DNA of 64,000 nt from the NCBI GenBank assembly GCA_039810085.1, contig JBDHWG010000009.1, positions 139,422-203,421 on the forward strand, in the 5' to 3' direction. This DNA is from JBDHWG01 sp039810085. Lineage in GTDB: Bacteria > Chloroflexota > Anaerolineae > Epilineales > JAHCIE01. The notes under the pieces are model-generated. The model saw only the letters and a list, made by a program, of their open reading frames with translations, did not search any database and was not told the DNA's origin. The position numbers and the translations under genes are program-made. This document shows, piece after piece, positions 39,724-47,205 of the stretch; position 1 is the first letter of the stretch, and each line of letters begins with the position of its first letter.

Positions 39724-39847
39724 CTGTCATTGTGAGCGTGAGCGAAGCAATCTCCCGCCCTCGCGACAGATGGTTTGAGCGGTTATAGCGTGACTGTCAC
39801 GCACCGGGAGATTGCTTCGTCGTCTTGCGTCCTCCTCGCAATGACGG
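39724..39847. repeat. GTCATTGCGAG-type inverted repeat, copy B
   Basis: This is the second copy of the element at 34871-34998. It starts TGTCATTGTGAGCGTGAGCG and has the same AGCAATCTCC and GGGAGATTGCTTCG inner arms; it ends CTCGCAATGACGG. A small inverted repeat sits at the centre. It occupies most of the 321-bp gap 39627-39947; the remainder holds the DUF763 -10 element. Confidence 0.75.
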
Positions 39848-39935
39848 CGCTCTACCTGGAAACAGTATAGGCGATGCGCAGGTGGCGTACAAAGCACGAC
39901 GCGGATTCGCACTTTCGTTCTACGCCGTCCAGGGT

Positions 39936-39941
39936 TATAAT
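39936..39941 (+). promoter_or_regulatory. -10 element of the DUF763 gene
   Basis: TATAAT lies seven bases before the ATG at 39948, so transcription should start at the A of the ATG, giving a leaderless mRNA. The -35 position (39913-39918, TTTCGT) is weak. Confidence 0.45.
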
Positions 39942-39947
39942 TGAGGC

Positions 39948-41147
39948 ATGACAATGCCTACCGGCCAGGCGACGGCTAACCTCCCGCTGCATCACGGCGC
40001 GTGCCCGCCGTGGCTTTTCGCGCGCATGCGTCTGCTTGCGCGGGAGATCGCGCGCGCCATCGTTGAGGCCGAAGGGACGCCAGGGTTCCTTGCCCGACTG
40101 AGCAACCCCTACTGGTTCCAGAGCTTCGGCGCGGTGCTCGGCTTCGACTGGCACTCCAGCGGCGTGACGACGACCGTGTGCGGGGCGCTCAAGGACGGGC
40201 TGAAGGGCGGCGTAGACGACGAGCTAGGGCTGTGGGTCGCCGGCGGCAAAGGCCGCACCTCGCGGCAGACGCCGGACGAGCTGCTGGCGCTAGGCGACCG
40301 GCTGGCGGTTGACCCGGTTGGCCTGGCCGAGACGAGCCGCCTCGTCGCCAAAGTCGACAACAACGCCGTCCAGGACGGCTACCAGCTCTACCACCACGTC
40401 TTCGTCGTCGACAAAGAGGGCCGCTGGACCGTCATCCAGCAGGGAATGAACGACGCGACGGCCTGGGCGCGGCGGTACCATTGGCTGAGCGAAACCGTGC
40501 AGAGCTTTGTCGACGAGCCGCACGCCGCCGTGTGCGCCGTCGCCCCGGCGACCCCTCTCAACCTTGTGGCCCACGAAGGCGAGGCCAACCGCGCTGCGAT
40601 TGCGACGCTGGCCGCCGAGAAGCCGGAGATGCTCGTTGCCGAGCTTCAGAAGGCGCAGAGCATGACCCTGCCCGCCCACCATGAGGTCGAGATTGGCGAC
40701 ATCCACCCGCAGCGGCTCTACAAGACCCTGCTCTCGACGTACGCCAACCCGCCGCAGGACTTCGTCGATTTGCTGGGTCGGTCTGGCGTCGGGGCCAAGA
40801 CCCTGCGAGCGCTGAGCCTGCTCGGCGAGCTGCTCTACGGCGCGCCCGCGTCGTTCCGCGATCCGGCGCGTTTCTCCTTCGCCCACGGCGGCAAGGATGG
40901 CACGCCCTACGCCGTCGCGCAACACGAGTACGACCAGACCATCGCCTACCTTGAGCGCGCCGTGCGTCAGGCGCGCCTGGGCGAGAAGGAACGCCTGGAA
41001 GCGCTACGGCGGCTCGCGGCCTGGGTCGATGAGGGCACGCGACCCAGCCCGGCGCCGCCCTCGACCGAGCGCCTGCCGGTCTCAAAAGCGCCTGGTCCGC
41101 GCCGCCCTGTGCAGCTCGGCCTGGGTGCGGAGTTCTTCAAGCAGTAA
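39948..41147 (+). CDS. DUF763 domain protein
   Basis: The 399 residues match the DUF763 family: TGQATANLPLHHGACPPWLFARM (about 5-27), then FGAVLGFDWHSSGVTTTVCGALKDGL (about 53-78). The segment DGYQLYHHVFVVDKEGRWTVIQQGMN carries repeated aromatic and histidine residues. The part DFVDLLGRSGVGAKTLRALSLLGELLYG (about 263-290) reads as a helix-hairpin-helix, so DNA or RNA binding is possible. DUF763 is found mostly in archaea and thermophiles, and I know no proven function for it. The C-terminal ~35 residues are a basic Pro-rich tail. The transcript looks leaderless. The gene is isolated, with rsmI following after 84 bp. Confidence 0.82.
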   Translation: MTMPTGQATANLPLHHGACPPWLFARMRLLAREIARAIVEAEGTPGFLARLSNPYWFQSFGAVLGFDWHSSGVTTTVCGALKDGLKGGVDDELGLWVAGGKGRTSRQTPDELLALGDRLAVDPVGLAETSRLVAKVDNNAVQDGYQLYHHVFVVDKEGRWTVIQQGMNDATAWARRYHWLSETVQSFVDEPHAAVCAVAPATPLNLVAHEGEANRAAIATLAAEKPEMLVAELQKAQSMTLPAHHEVEIGDIHPQRLYKTLLSTYANPPQDFVDLLGRSGVGAKTLRALSLLGELLYGAPASFRDPARFSFAHGGKDGTPYAVAQHEYDQTIAYLERAVRQARLGEKERLEALRRLAAWVDEGTRPSPAPPSTERLPVSKAPGPRRPVQLGLGAEFFKQ

Positions 41148-41151
41148 CCCC

Positions 41152-41219
41152 GTCGTCATGCTGAGCGGAGCGAAGCATCGCCCGGCGCGCTGGAGGCCCT
41201 TCACTTCGTTCAGGGCGAC
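41152..41219. repeat. Degenerate GTCATGCTGAGCG-type dispersed repeat
   Basis: GTCGTCATGCTGAGCGGAGCGAAGCATCG and the partly complementary CTTCACTTCGTTCAGGGCGACA are the arms of a common dispersed palindrome; the right arm is decayed. It lies between DUF763 and rsmI. Confidence 0.45.
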
Positions 41220-41231
41220 ACCGAGGGATAT

Positions 41232-42053
41232 GTGGGTATCCTGTACGTCGTCGCGACGCCCATCGGCAACCTGGAAGACATGACGTTCCGCGCCCTGCGC
41301 GTTCTGCGCGAAGCTGCGCTCATCGCCGCCGAGGACACGCGGACGACGCGCGGCCTCCTGGCTCACTTCGACATCCATACGCCCCTGACAAGCTACCACG
41401 AGTACACGGAGCCGGCCAAGATCGAGCGCCTGCTCGACCGGCTGGCCGAGGGTGACATGGCTCTCGTCTCGGAGGCGGGGATGCCGGGCATCTCCGACCC
41501 CGGCGCGCCGCTGATCGCCGCCGCCATCCGTCGCGGCATCCGCGTCGTCCCTATCCCGGGCGCGTCGGCCCTGTTGAGCGCCCTTGCCGTGTCCGGTCTA
41601 CCCACTGACGCCTTTACTTACCTGGGCTTCCTGCCGCGCCGCGCGTCCGACCGCCGCCGCGCCATCGAGGACGCCGCTGCACTGCCGTATACCCTCGTCT
41701 GGTTCGAGACGCCCCACCGCCTGCGCGACGCCCTGGCCGACCTGCACGCCATCCTCGGCAAGCGTCCCATCGCCGTTGCCCGCGAACTGACCAAGTTCTA
41801 CGAGGAAGTCTGGCGCGGGAGTCTTGAGGCGGCAGTAGCCCATTTCACGCAGGTCGAGCCGCGCGGCGAATTCACCCTGGTCATAGGCGGCGCCGTCGTC
41901 GCCGATGCGGTCTGGGACGAGGCGGCGGTGCGCGCGGCGCTGGATGCGGCGCTGGCGGATGGGAAGCGCGGGCGCGAGGCGGCGCGCAGTGTCGCGCAAC
42001 GGGCCGGTTGGAGCACACGCGCGGTCTACGAGCTTCTGGTGAAGAATCCTTAA
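41232..42053 (+). CDS. rsmI: 16S rRNA (cytidine-1402-2'-O)-methyltransferase
   Basis: The GTG at 41232 gives MGILYVVATPIGNLEDMT, the standard RsmI start, with GAGGGA upstream. The 273 residues form the SAM-dependent tetrapyrrole-methylase-like fold: ALIAAEDTRTTRGLLAHF (about 32-49), MALVSEAGMPGISDPGAPLI (about 74-93), VVPIPGASALLSALAVSG (about 99-116), and FVWFETPHRL-like LVWFETPHRLRDAL. It methylates the decoding-centre cytidine 1402 with RsmH. The C-terminal RsmI helix bundle (about 225-273) is present. Length is normal. Confidence 0.95.
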   Translation: MGILYVVATPIGNLEDMTFRALRVLREAALIAAEDTRTTRGLLAHFDIHTPLTSYHEYTEPAKIERLLDRLAEGDMALVSEAGMPGISDPGAPLIAAAIRRGIRVVPIPGASALLSALAVSGLPTDAFTYLGFLPRRASDRRRAIEDAAALPYTLVWFETPHRLRDALADLHAILGKRPIAVARELTKFYEEVWRGSLEAAVAHFTQVEPRGEFTLVIGGAVVADAVWDEAAVRAALDAALADGKRGREAARSVAQRAGWSTRAVYELLVKNP

Positions 42054-42091
42054 GCTTTGGCTCCCGTAGGGCACCCGGCGGGTAGTAATTG

Positions 42092-42121
42092 TTGACTTGC
42101 TTCTAAAACCGGGTGTATACT
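42092..42121 (+). promoter_or_regulatory. Promoter of the SWIM-gene leader RNA
   Basis: TTGACT (42092-42097), 18 bp, TATACT (42116-42121). CACCCGG (42072-42078) and CCGGGTG (42109-42115) flank the -35 as an inverted repeat, a possible operator. Confidence 0.6.
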
Positions 42122-42127
42122 ATCCCA

Positions 42128-42264
42128 CAATAGAATGGAGCCGCACAGGTGCGCTCCATTGGAACCGTCGGAGGGTTTTTTCCGCGTATGCCTGTTTCAA
42201 ACGCTAAGCAGGCTCTAGTCCGCTTACGATGAGGAGCATCCCGGCCACCAGGCCAGGATGCTCC
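42128..42264 (+). ncRNA. Candidate structured leader or small RNA upstream of the SWIM gene
   Basis: The promoter at 42092-42121 starts a transcript about 170 nt before the SWIM-protein ATG, in a region without open frames. Three hairpins are visible. AATGGAGC (42134-42141) pairs with GCTCCATT (42153-42160), with an inner GCA/TGC. GCCTG (42190-42194) pairs with CAGGC (42209-42213). GGAGCATCC (42233-42241) pairs with GGATGCTCC (42256-42264), with an inner GGCC/GGCC, giving a strong 13-bp stem. TTTTTT at 42176-42181 follows the first hairpin. It could be a riboswitch-like leader, a premature-termination device, or an independent sRNA. I recognise no known RNA family. Confidence 0.5.
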
Positions 42265-42301
42265 TTGTGCGTTCAATAAAGGTAGTTATAGGAGGATATG
42301 C

Positions 42302-42559
42302 ATGGACTCGGCGATCATCAGCAAGATCGAGAAGGCCCGCCGCTACTCAGCAGAGCCAAATCGCGTTGTGTTCAGCCAGTTCACCGCTACTGTGCAAGGC
42401 GACCACCGCGCCCACACCGTGACCTACACGAAGGGTGAGTGGCATTGCGACTGCGACTATTTCGCGCATCGCCACTACTGCTCCCACACGATGACGCTGG
42501 AAAGACTGCTGGGCGTGATGGTGCCGCCGGAGTGGTCCGAAGAGCTTCAGCCGACGTAA
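42302..42559 (+). CDS. SWIM zinc-finger protein
   Basis: This 85-residue protein has AGGAGGATATGC before its ATG. The SWIM motif CxCx8CxH is complete: Cys49 and Cys51 in WHCDCD, Cys60 and His62 in YCSHTM. They bind one zinc ion, preceded by a beta hairpin (VVFSQFTATVQ and HTVTYTKGEW). SWIM domains mediate DNA or protein interactions and are usually part of bigger SWI2/SNF2 or MuDR proteins; a free-standing one this short is a small adaptor-like protein. It is the only gene behind the structured leader. A dispersed palindrome follows and probably ends the transcript. Confidence 0.85.
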   Translation: MDSAIISKIEKARRYSAEPNRVVFSQFTATVQGDHRAHTVTYTKGEWHCDCDYFAHRHYCSHTMTLERLLGVMVPPEWSEELQPT

Positions 42560-42591
42560 GCCGTAAAGTTACAATAACATAAAGACAATTG

Positions 42592-42629
42592 GCAGACCTG
42601 ACAGGTTTACGCAAACCTGTCAGGTCTGC
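42592..42629. repeat. ACCTGACAGGTTT palindromic repeat, copy 2 / terminator
   Basis: A 17-bp perfect inverted repeat (42592-42608 and 42613-42629) flanks ACGC. Its core ACCTGACAGGTTT is identical to the repeat at 13005-13037. It lies between the convergent SWIM and ABC-permease genes and is a good hairpin terminator for both. Confidence 0.75.
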
Positions 42630-42639
42630 GCTTTCAGGC

Positions 42640-43497
42640 TTACAAGTCCCGTCGCTGGAAGCTGTAGACGGCCAGCCCCAGGACGGCCACCACCCATAGG
42701 GCAGCCCAGATGAGGAAAGGCGTCGTGGGTGGGCCGCCAATCATGAACGGGTTGCCGACCTGGGCGCGCGCCGTCGCGCCACCGGCGGCGAGCAGGGCCG
42801 CCGGTTCCAGGGCATACAGCGCGCCGCGCCACAAGCCATCCGTCGGCAGAATGAGACTGGCAATAGCGCCGATGTTGACGACAGTCTGGTTCTCGAACAC
42901 AAGGCCAATCTGCTGCGCCACACCCAGCACCCACGCCACGCCAAACAAAACGACGCCGATGATGCCGCAAGCGATGGGGCCAAGCCGCGTGCTGGCGGCC
43001 AGGGCGAAAGTGAGCAGCACGATGCCCTCCCAGGCGATAAACAGCGCGGCAAGGGGAGGGTTCGGCGGCAGGTAGTCCAGGAAGATGTGGGTGATGCCAA
43101 ACTCGACGGCGCACACGATCAGCGTGTACACTGCAATGAGCGCCGCCAGCGCCAGCCACTTGCCGACGACGACGTCCAGGCGGCGAATGGGGCGCGGCAG
43201 CATTGCCAGGACGATACCCGAGTCGATGTCGCTGCAGATAGCAGGCGCAGCAAGGAAGGCCGCGCCCAGGGCGATGATGAAGCTGAACATGAACATGAGC
43301 AATATGGTGAACACCGCCGCAACGGTGCGCAAGACGGTGGGCGAGCAGGGCTGGCCGCCGCAGGGCAGATCGGGCAGCTTCTGGAAACCCCACGCCGTCA
43401 GGGCGAACACCAGCAGCGTCAGGGCAAAAGCCGCAAGGACAACGCGCCGCCGCAGCATCTCACGCAAGGTGAGCTGAGCGATTGTTAGTACAGGCAA
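42640..43497 (-). CDS. ABC-2 type ABC transporter permease
   Basis: This 285-residue membrane protein has about six helices. It begins MPVLTIAQLTLREMLRRRVVLA (amphipathic and first helix) and has the typical DIDSGIVLAMLPRPIRRLDVVVGKW region (about 93-117). In that region the short coupling segment faces the ATPase. FMFSFIIALGAAFLAAPAICSDI and later hydrophobic stretches follow. A periplasmic loop (about 25-60, with PDLPCGGQPCSPT) contains two cysteines that may pair. It is the last gene of the operon sigma, anti-sigma, ATPase, permease, and works with the ATPase 48 bp upstream. Substrate export of a drug, lipid or peptide is possible; none can be assigned. Confidence 0.88.
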   Translation of the reverse strand: MPVLTIAQLTLREMLRRRVVLAAFALTLLVFALTAWGFQKLPDLPCGGQPCSPTVLRTVAAVFTILLMFMFSFIIALGAAFLAAPAICSDIDSGIVLAMLPRPIRRLDVVVGKWLALAALIAVYTLIVCAVEFGITHIFLDYLPPNPPLAALFIAWEGIVLLTFALAASTRLGPIACGIIGVVLFGVAWVLGVAQQIGLVFENQTVVNIGAIASLILPTDGLWRGALYALEPAALLAAGGATARAQVGNPFMIGGPPTTPFLIWAALWVVAVLGLAVYSFQRRDL

Positions 43498-43545
43498 ACT
43501 ATAGCTCCTCTAGACTCCACATCCCTCCGTCACCCCGCCACTCCC

Positions 43546-44550
43546 TCACCGCGTCACCTCGCCACTTTGCCACATCTCTTCGCGCTCCTGACTCGGCTCC
43601 CGCAACAGTTGGAGGAAGCGGTCCTCGAGCGTGTCGTGGCGCGGCTCGACGGCATAGACCTGCCCGCCCAGGCTGACAACGTCGGCGACCAGAGCCGGAA
43701 TTTGGGCTTCGTTCACGTTGTTTACCGTGTGCCAATCGCCCTCGCTCGTGAGCGGACCATAGCGGGCCAGGGCGGCGCGCACGCCGGCGCTCGCGTCGGG
43801 GATGCGCAGACGGACGGCGTTGCTCCCGCCGATGACCTCGGCGATGCTGCCCTCGGTGATGACGCGCCCCTTGTCCACCACGGCGACTCGGTCGCACACC
43901 TGCTCGACTTCACTCAAAAGGTGGGAGTTGAGAAACACCGTCGCGCCGCGCTCCTTGAGACCTCGTACAATCTGGCGCACATCGGCGCGGCCCACCGGGT
44001 CCAAGGCCGACGTCGGCTCGTCCAGGAAAATGAGGTCGGGCTGACCGAGCAGGGCAACGCCAAGGCCGAGGCGCTGCTGCATACCCTTGGAGAACGTGCC
44101 GACCCGCGAGTCGGCGCGCTGGGCGAGGCCGACGGTTTCCAGGGCGTGGGCAATCTCCGCGTCGTGGCGCTGACGCGGGATGCCCGCCAGACGGCAGTGG
44201 AGGCGCAGCACCTCCCGCGCCGACAGCCAGTCCTGGTAGCGAAACAGCTCCGGCAGGTAGCCGACGCGGCGGCGTGTCTCTCGGTCGCCAATCGGCGCGC
44301 CTAATACCCACGCCTCGCCCGCAGTCGGCCGCGTCAGCCCGACGAGAAGCTTGACCGCTGTCGTCTTGCCCGCGCCGTTCGGACCGAGAAAACCGAAAAT
44401 CTCGCCGCGCTGAACGGTCATTGTCAGCCCGGCGAGAGCGGTTGTCGCGCCGTAGCGCTTGACCAGGTTGAGGGTACGCACCGCCGGGGCGCTCCCTCCA
44501 TTCAGAGAGGGAGACACCCCGGCCGACGAACTATCGGAGGGAATTGGCAA
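43546..44550 (-). CDS. ABC transporter ATP-binding protein
   Basis: The 334 residues form one ABC domain (about 25-245) plus a C-terminal extension. Walker A is GFLGPNGAGKTTAVKLL (about 52-68), the signature is FSKGMQQRLGLGVALLG (about 146-162; LSGGQ is replaced by FSKGM, a common exporter variant), Walker B is DLIFLDEPTSALDP (about 165-178), and the switch His is in FLNSHLLSEVEQVCD. The extension (about 230-330) is the DUF4162-like regulatory tail of DrrA-type exporters. The start overlaps the anti-sigma stop by 20 bp. It powers the ABC-2 permease downstream. Confidence 0.93.
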   Translation of the reverse strand: MPIPSDSSSAGVSPSLNGGSAPAVRTLNLVKRYGATTALAGLTMTVQRGEIFGFLGPNGAGKTTAVKLLVGLTRPTAGEAWVLGAPIGDRETRRRVGYLPELFRYQDWLSAREVLRLHCRLAGIPRQRHDAEIAHALETVGLAQRADSRVGTFSKGMQQRLGLGVALLGQPDLIFLDEPTSALDPVGRADVRQIVRGLKERGATVFLNSHLLSEVEQVCDRVAVVDKGRVITEGSIAEVIGGSNAVRLRIPDASAGVRAALARYGPLTSEGDWHTVNNVNEAQIPALVADVVSLGGQVYAVEPRHDTLEDRFLQLLREPSQEREEMWQSGEVTR

Positions 44551-45772
44551 CGTCCAGCGCCTCGCTATCCTTCACCTGGCCGCCGACGACATAGACGATG
44601 CCGCCCTTCTGCCACATCACCACGCTGCCCAGCCCGGTCGAGTCGCCCAGCAGCAGGCCGTCCACGCCCTGCACCTGCACTGACTTCGACGTGACCTTAT
44701 TCACCGGAACGGGCACGGGCATGGTCGAGCTGGGGTCGGCGATGCTCTGGATGGCGGCGACAAGCTGGGGCGAGATGCCGGGCTGGCTCAAGAGATACTG
44801 CTCCAGCTCCTTCACCGTGACGCCGGTCGAAGTGACCGTGGGCGCGAGGGTCTGCATCACGACTAACGACGGCGCGTCCGCCGCGACCCGATTCGCTTCC
44901 GCTGCCGCCCCCTTTGGCGACGCAACCTTCGCCTGATCCTTCGCCTGCGGATTGGCGTTCGTGCCATTCGGCGCAGTAGCAGGACGCGCTCCCTTGGCGA
45001 CCGCGCTGTCGAGCATCTGGCTATTGCCGTAGGAAACGATGGCGACGGCGTTGGTCTTCACCGTCAGAGTGCTACCGTCAATGTTGGCAGGCATCGCGGG
45101 CGCGGTCAGCCCTTTCGCCGCTGCGGTCTGCTTGGCCTTCTCGGCGCTGAAGGTGAACGAGTTGGTGTTGGCGGGCATGACGTAGTAGCTGGCAGTGTTG
45201 GGAACACTCGCCGGAAGCGTTGCCGGCGTCAGCACCGAAATACCGGCCGCCTGCGCTGCTGCTGCCGCACTATCGACGCGCTGCGGCTTCGACGGGGCAT
45301 TCTGCGTCATCGTGCCATAGTCCGTCAGGTCGGGCAGCGTCTGCATGTCACCCTGGGTGACGGGCACAGCGACGAACTGCTTGGGGGTGAACAGGTTGAG
45401 GAAGCCCTGGGCAAATGTCCCCAACGGACTGAAGACGAGCAGGGCTACCACGACGGCGACCGCCGCGAGGGCGGCCACGGGCTTGATCCAACGTTGTGTC
45501 ATCGGGCGAATCCTTTCATGCCAGGTACGGTCACGGGTGGCTTCTTCGGCGTCGAGCCGCCGCTGGAGCCGCGCCAGTCCGGCCGCTACGTCCACCGACG
45601 GCGCGGGACCGGCGAGGCGCGCGGCGAGAGCGTCGGATGCGGCCTCAATCTCGGCGCGGCGAGCTTGGCAGCGTGGGCACGCGCTCAGATGCTCCCTCTC
45701 AACCGCCGTTAGAGGCGCGGCATCGCCTTCATCGCCCAGGCGACGCAGGATGCCGTCATCGAGATGACCCAC
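44531..45772 (-). CDS. Membrane-anchored anti-sigma factor with extracytoplasmic domain
   Basis: The 413 residues begin with a zinc-binding anti-sigma domain: REHLSACPRC (about 25-34) supplies His-x3-Cys-x2-Cys. One transmembrane helix (about 96-113, WIKPVAALAAVAVVVALLVF) follows. A large extracytoplasmic region (about 125-413) is rich in Ala and contains a beta-strand domain (PATLPASVPNTASYYVMPANTNSFTF) seen in many Chloroflexota anti-sigma proteins. By analogy it holds the ECF sigma at the membrane and releases it on a signal outside. Its start overlaps the sigma stop by 17 bp, indicating coupled translation. Confidence 0.85.
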   Translation of the reverse strand: MGHLDDGILRRLGDEGDAAPLTAVEREHLSACPRCQARRAEIEAASDALAARLAGPAPSVDVAAGLARLQRRLDAEEATRDRTWHERIRPMTQRWIKPVAALAAVAVVVALLVFSPLGTFAQGFLNLFTPKQFVAVPVTQGDMQTLPDLTDYGTMTQNAPSKPQRVDSAAAAAQAAGISVLTPATLPASVPNTASYYVMPANTNSFTFSAEKAKQTAAAKGLTAPAMPANIDGSTLTVKTNAVAIVSYGNSQMLDSAVAKGARPATAPNGTNANPQAKDQAKVASPKGAAAEANRVAADAPSLVVMQTLAPTVTSTGVTVKELEQYLLSQPGISPQLVAAIQSIADPSSTMPVPVPVNKVTSKSVQVQGVDGLLLGDSTGLGSVVMWQKGGIVYVVGGQVKDSEALDVANSLR

Positions 45773-46280
45773 GGCTCAGCTCCTTTCGTAGCGCAGCTTC
45801 GGCGCGATTGAGCAGGGTTCCGACCTGGTTGACGCCCACGCCCAGCGCCTCGGCGACCTCGGCGTAGCTCAGCCCGCCGTAGCGCAGCATCAGGATTGAT
45901 GCGTGGCGCTCCGGCAGACGGCGCATGGCCTCGCGCACCTCGCGCTGCGCCTCGACCTGCTCCAGGGCGCGCTCCGGACTGGCAGAGTCCGTCTCGACAT
46001 CAATCGGACGCTCGCGACGCGCTCGGCTCTTGGCGGCATTGTACGCCGTATGGGCCGCCGCCTTGTGGAGCCACGGCGCTGCGTACGGGGCGTCGGGAGC
46101 GTGGCGGCGGTGGAAGTCGTAGAAGACATCCTGGGCCACGTCCTCCGCCTCCGAAGCGTCGCCGAGGATGCGGTAGGCAATGGACACAACGCGCGCATAT
46201 TCGGCTTGGAAGAGGTTCTCAAAGGCGCGGTCGGCCTCCGAGCGTCCTACGACACCAACGCGGCTCACGAGTGAGACCAT
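45756..46280 (-). CDS. ECF-type RNA polymerase sigma factor
   Basis: This 174-residue protein has sigma region 2 (about 18-85, ENLFQAEYARVVSIAYRILGDASEAEDVAQDVFYDFHRR, with the DAxDxxQD-like core) and region 4 (about 112-170, MRRLPERHASILMLRYGGLSYAEVAEALGVGVNQVGTLLNRAEAALRKEL), the helix-turn-helix that reads the -35. Region 3 is absent, as in all ECF sigmas. It is the first gene of the operon with its anti-sigma and an ABC exporter. Autoregulation is expected; a candidate promoter lies at 46301-46340. Which signal activates it is unknown. Confidence 0.93.
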   Translation of the reverse strand: MVSLVSRVGVVGRSEADRAFENLFQAEYARVVSIAYRILGDASEAEDVAQDVFYDFHRRHAPDAPYAAPWLHKAAAHTAYNAAKSRARRERPIDVETDSASPERALEQVEAQREVREAMRRLPERHASILMLRYGGLSYAEVAEALGVGVNQVGTLLNRAEAALRKELSRGSSR

Positions 46281-46300
46281 CCGGTCGTCTCCCTGCTGTT

Positions 46301-46340
46301 ACTCACGTATAAAGCAACCGGGACGCCCGAAATGTGACAC
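46301..46340 (-). promoter_or_regulatory. Candidate autoregulated ECF promoter
   Basis: Upstream of the sigma gene on the minus strand, GTGTCACATTT (46331-46341) lies about 20 bp before GGTTGCTTTATACGTG. GTCACA-like and CGT-like elements recall ECF promoters, but I cannot match the pair to a defined class. The overlapping CGGGCGTCCCGG palindrome core is also present. Confidence 0.3.
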
Positions 46341-46362
46341 GTCGCTGGGACGAAATTCAAGA

Positions 46363-47130
46363 TTACTTTGGGGCCATGCGGATTGCGCCGTCGAGGCGGA
46401 TGACTTCGCCGTTGAGCATGCGGTTCTCCACGATATGCTGCACAAGCGCGGCGTACTCGTCCGGATTGCCCAGGCGCGACGGGAACGGCACTTGCTGTCC
46501 CAGGGAGAGGCGCGCCGGCTCCGGCAGCCCGGCCATGAGCGGCGTATCGAAAATGCCGGGCGCGATGGTGACAACGCGAATGCCGAAACGCGCCAACTCG
46601 CGCGCCGCCGGCAGGGTCAGTCCCACGATGCCACCTTTAGACGCACTGTAGGCCGCCTGCCCGATCTGCCCGTCGAATGCGGCCACGGACGCTGTGTTGA
46701 CGACGACACCCCGCTCGCCGTCCTCACCCGGCTCACCCTGCGCCATCACCGCTGCGCCCAGCCGCAGGGCGTTAAACGTGCCGACGAGGTTGACCTGGAT
46801 GACGCGGTTGAAGAAGGCGAGGTCATGCGGGCCTTCCTTGCCCAGGATACGCTGGGGCGGGCCGATCCCGGCGCAGCAGACGAGGATGCGTAGGCCGCCG
46901 GAGCGCTCTACCGCCGCTTGGACCGCCCGACCCATGCTGGCTTCATCGGTCACGTCAGTGCGAACAAACAGGACACGCTCGCCCAGCTCGGCGGCGAGCG
47001 CCGCCCCTGTCGCCTCGTTGACGTCGGCGATGATGACGTGCGCGCCTTGCGCCGCAAGTCGCCGCACCGTCGCGCCGCCCAGCCCAGACGCACCGCCGGT
47101 GACGAGGGCGCTCGATCCCTGGATTTGCAT
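46363..47130 (-). CDS. SDR-family dehydrogenase, 3-hydroxyacyl-CoA dehydrogenase type II-like
   Basis: This 255-residue Rossmann enzyme begins GSSALVTGGASGLGGATVRRL (cofactor loop TGxxxGxG at about 11-18). NAG is replaced by CCAGIG (about 85-90), and the catalytic Ser is in NTASVAA (about 144-150). Tyr and Lys are in AAYSASKGG (about 158-166), and APGIFDTPLMAGLPE (about 189-203) is typical of HSD17B10-like dehydrogenases that oxidise short-chain 3-hydroxyacyl-CoA. It is therefore likely to act in beta-oxidation or branched-chain amino-acid degradation, but SDR substrates are hard to read. It is a separate gene from the upstream small membrane protein by 75 bp. Confidence 0.88.
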   Translation of the reverse strand: MQIQGSSALVTGGASGLGGATVRRLAAQGAHVIIADVNEATGAALAAELGERVLFVRTDVTDEASMGRAVQAAVERSGGLRILVCCAGIGPPQRILGKEGPHDLAFFNRVIQVNLVGTFNALRLGAAVMAQGEPGEDGERGVVVNTASVAAFDGQIGQAAYSASKGGIVGLTLPAARELARFGIRVVTIAPGIFDTPLMAGLPEPARLSLGQQVPFPSRLGNPDEYAALVQHIVENRMLNGEVIRLDGAIRMAPK

Positions 47131-47205
47131 CTTGCAACTCCTTTATGAGTTGTGATAGAAGATTGCTACAGAGGACACAGAGAAAGTACTGGACCCTGCC
47201 ACGTC

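Noticed and set aside
42200..42230. Similarity of part of the SWIM leader to the tracrRNA nexus (AAG...GGCT..AGTCCG..TTA)
   Set aside because: No repeat array or cas gene exists in the window, and the match is short and gapped.
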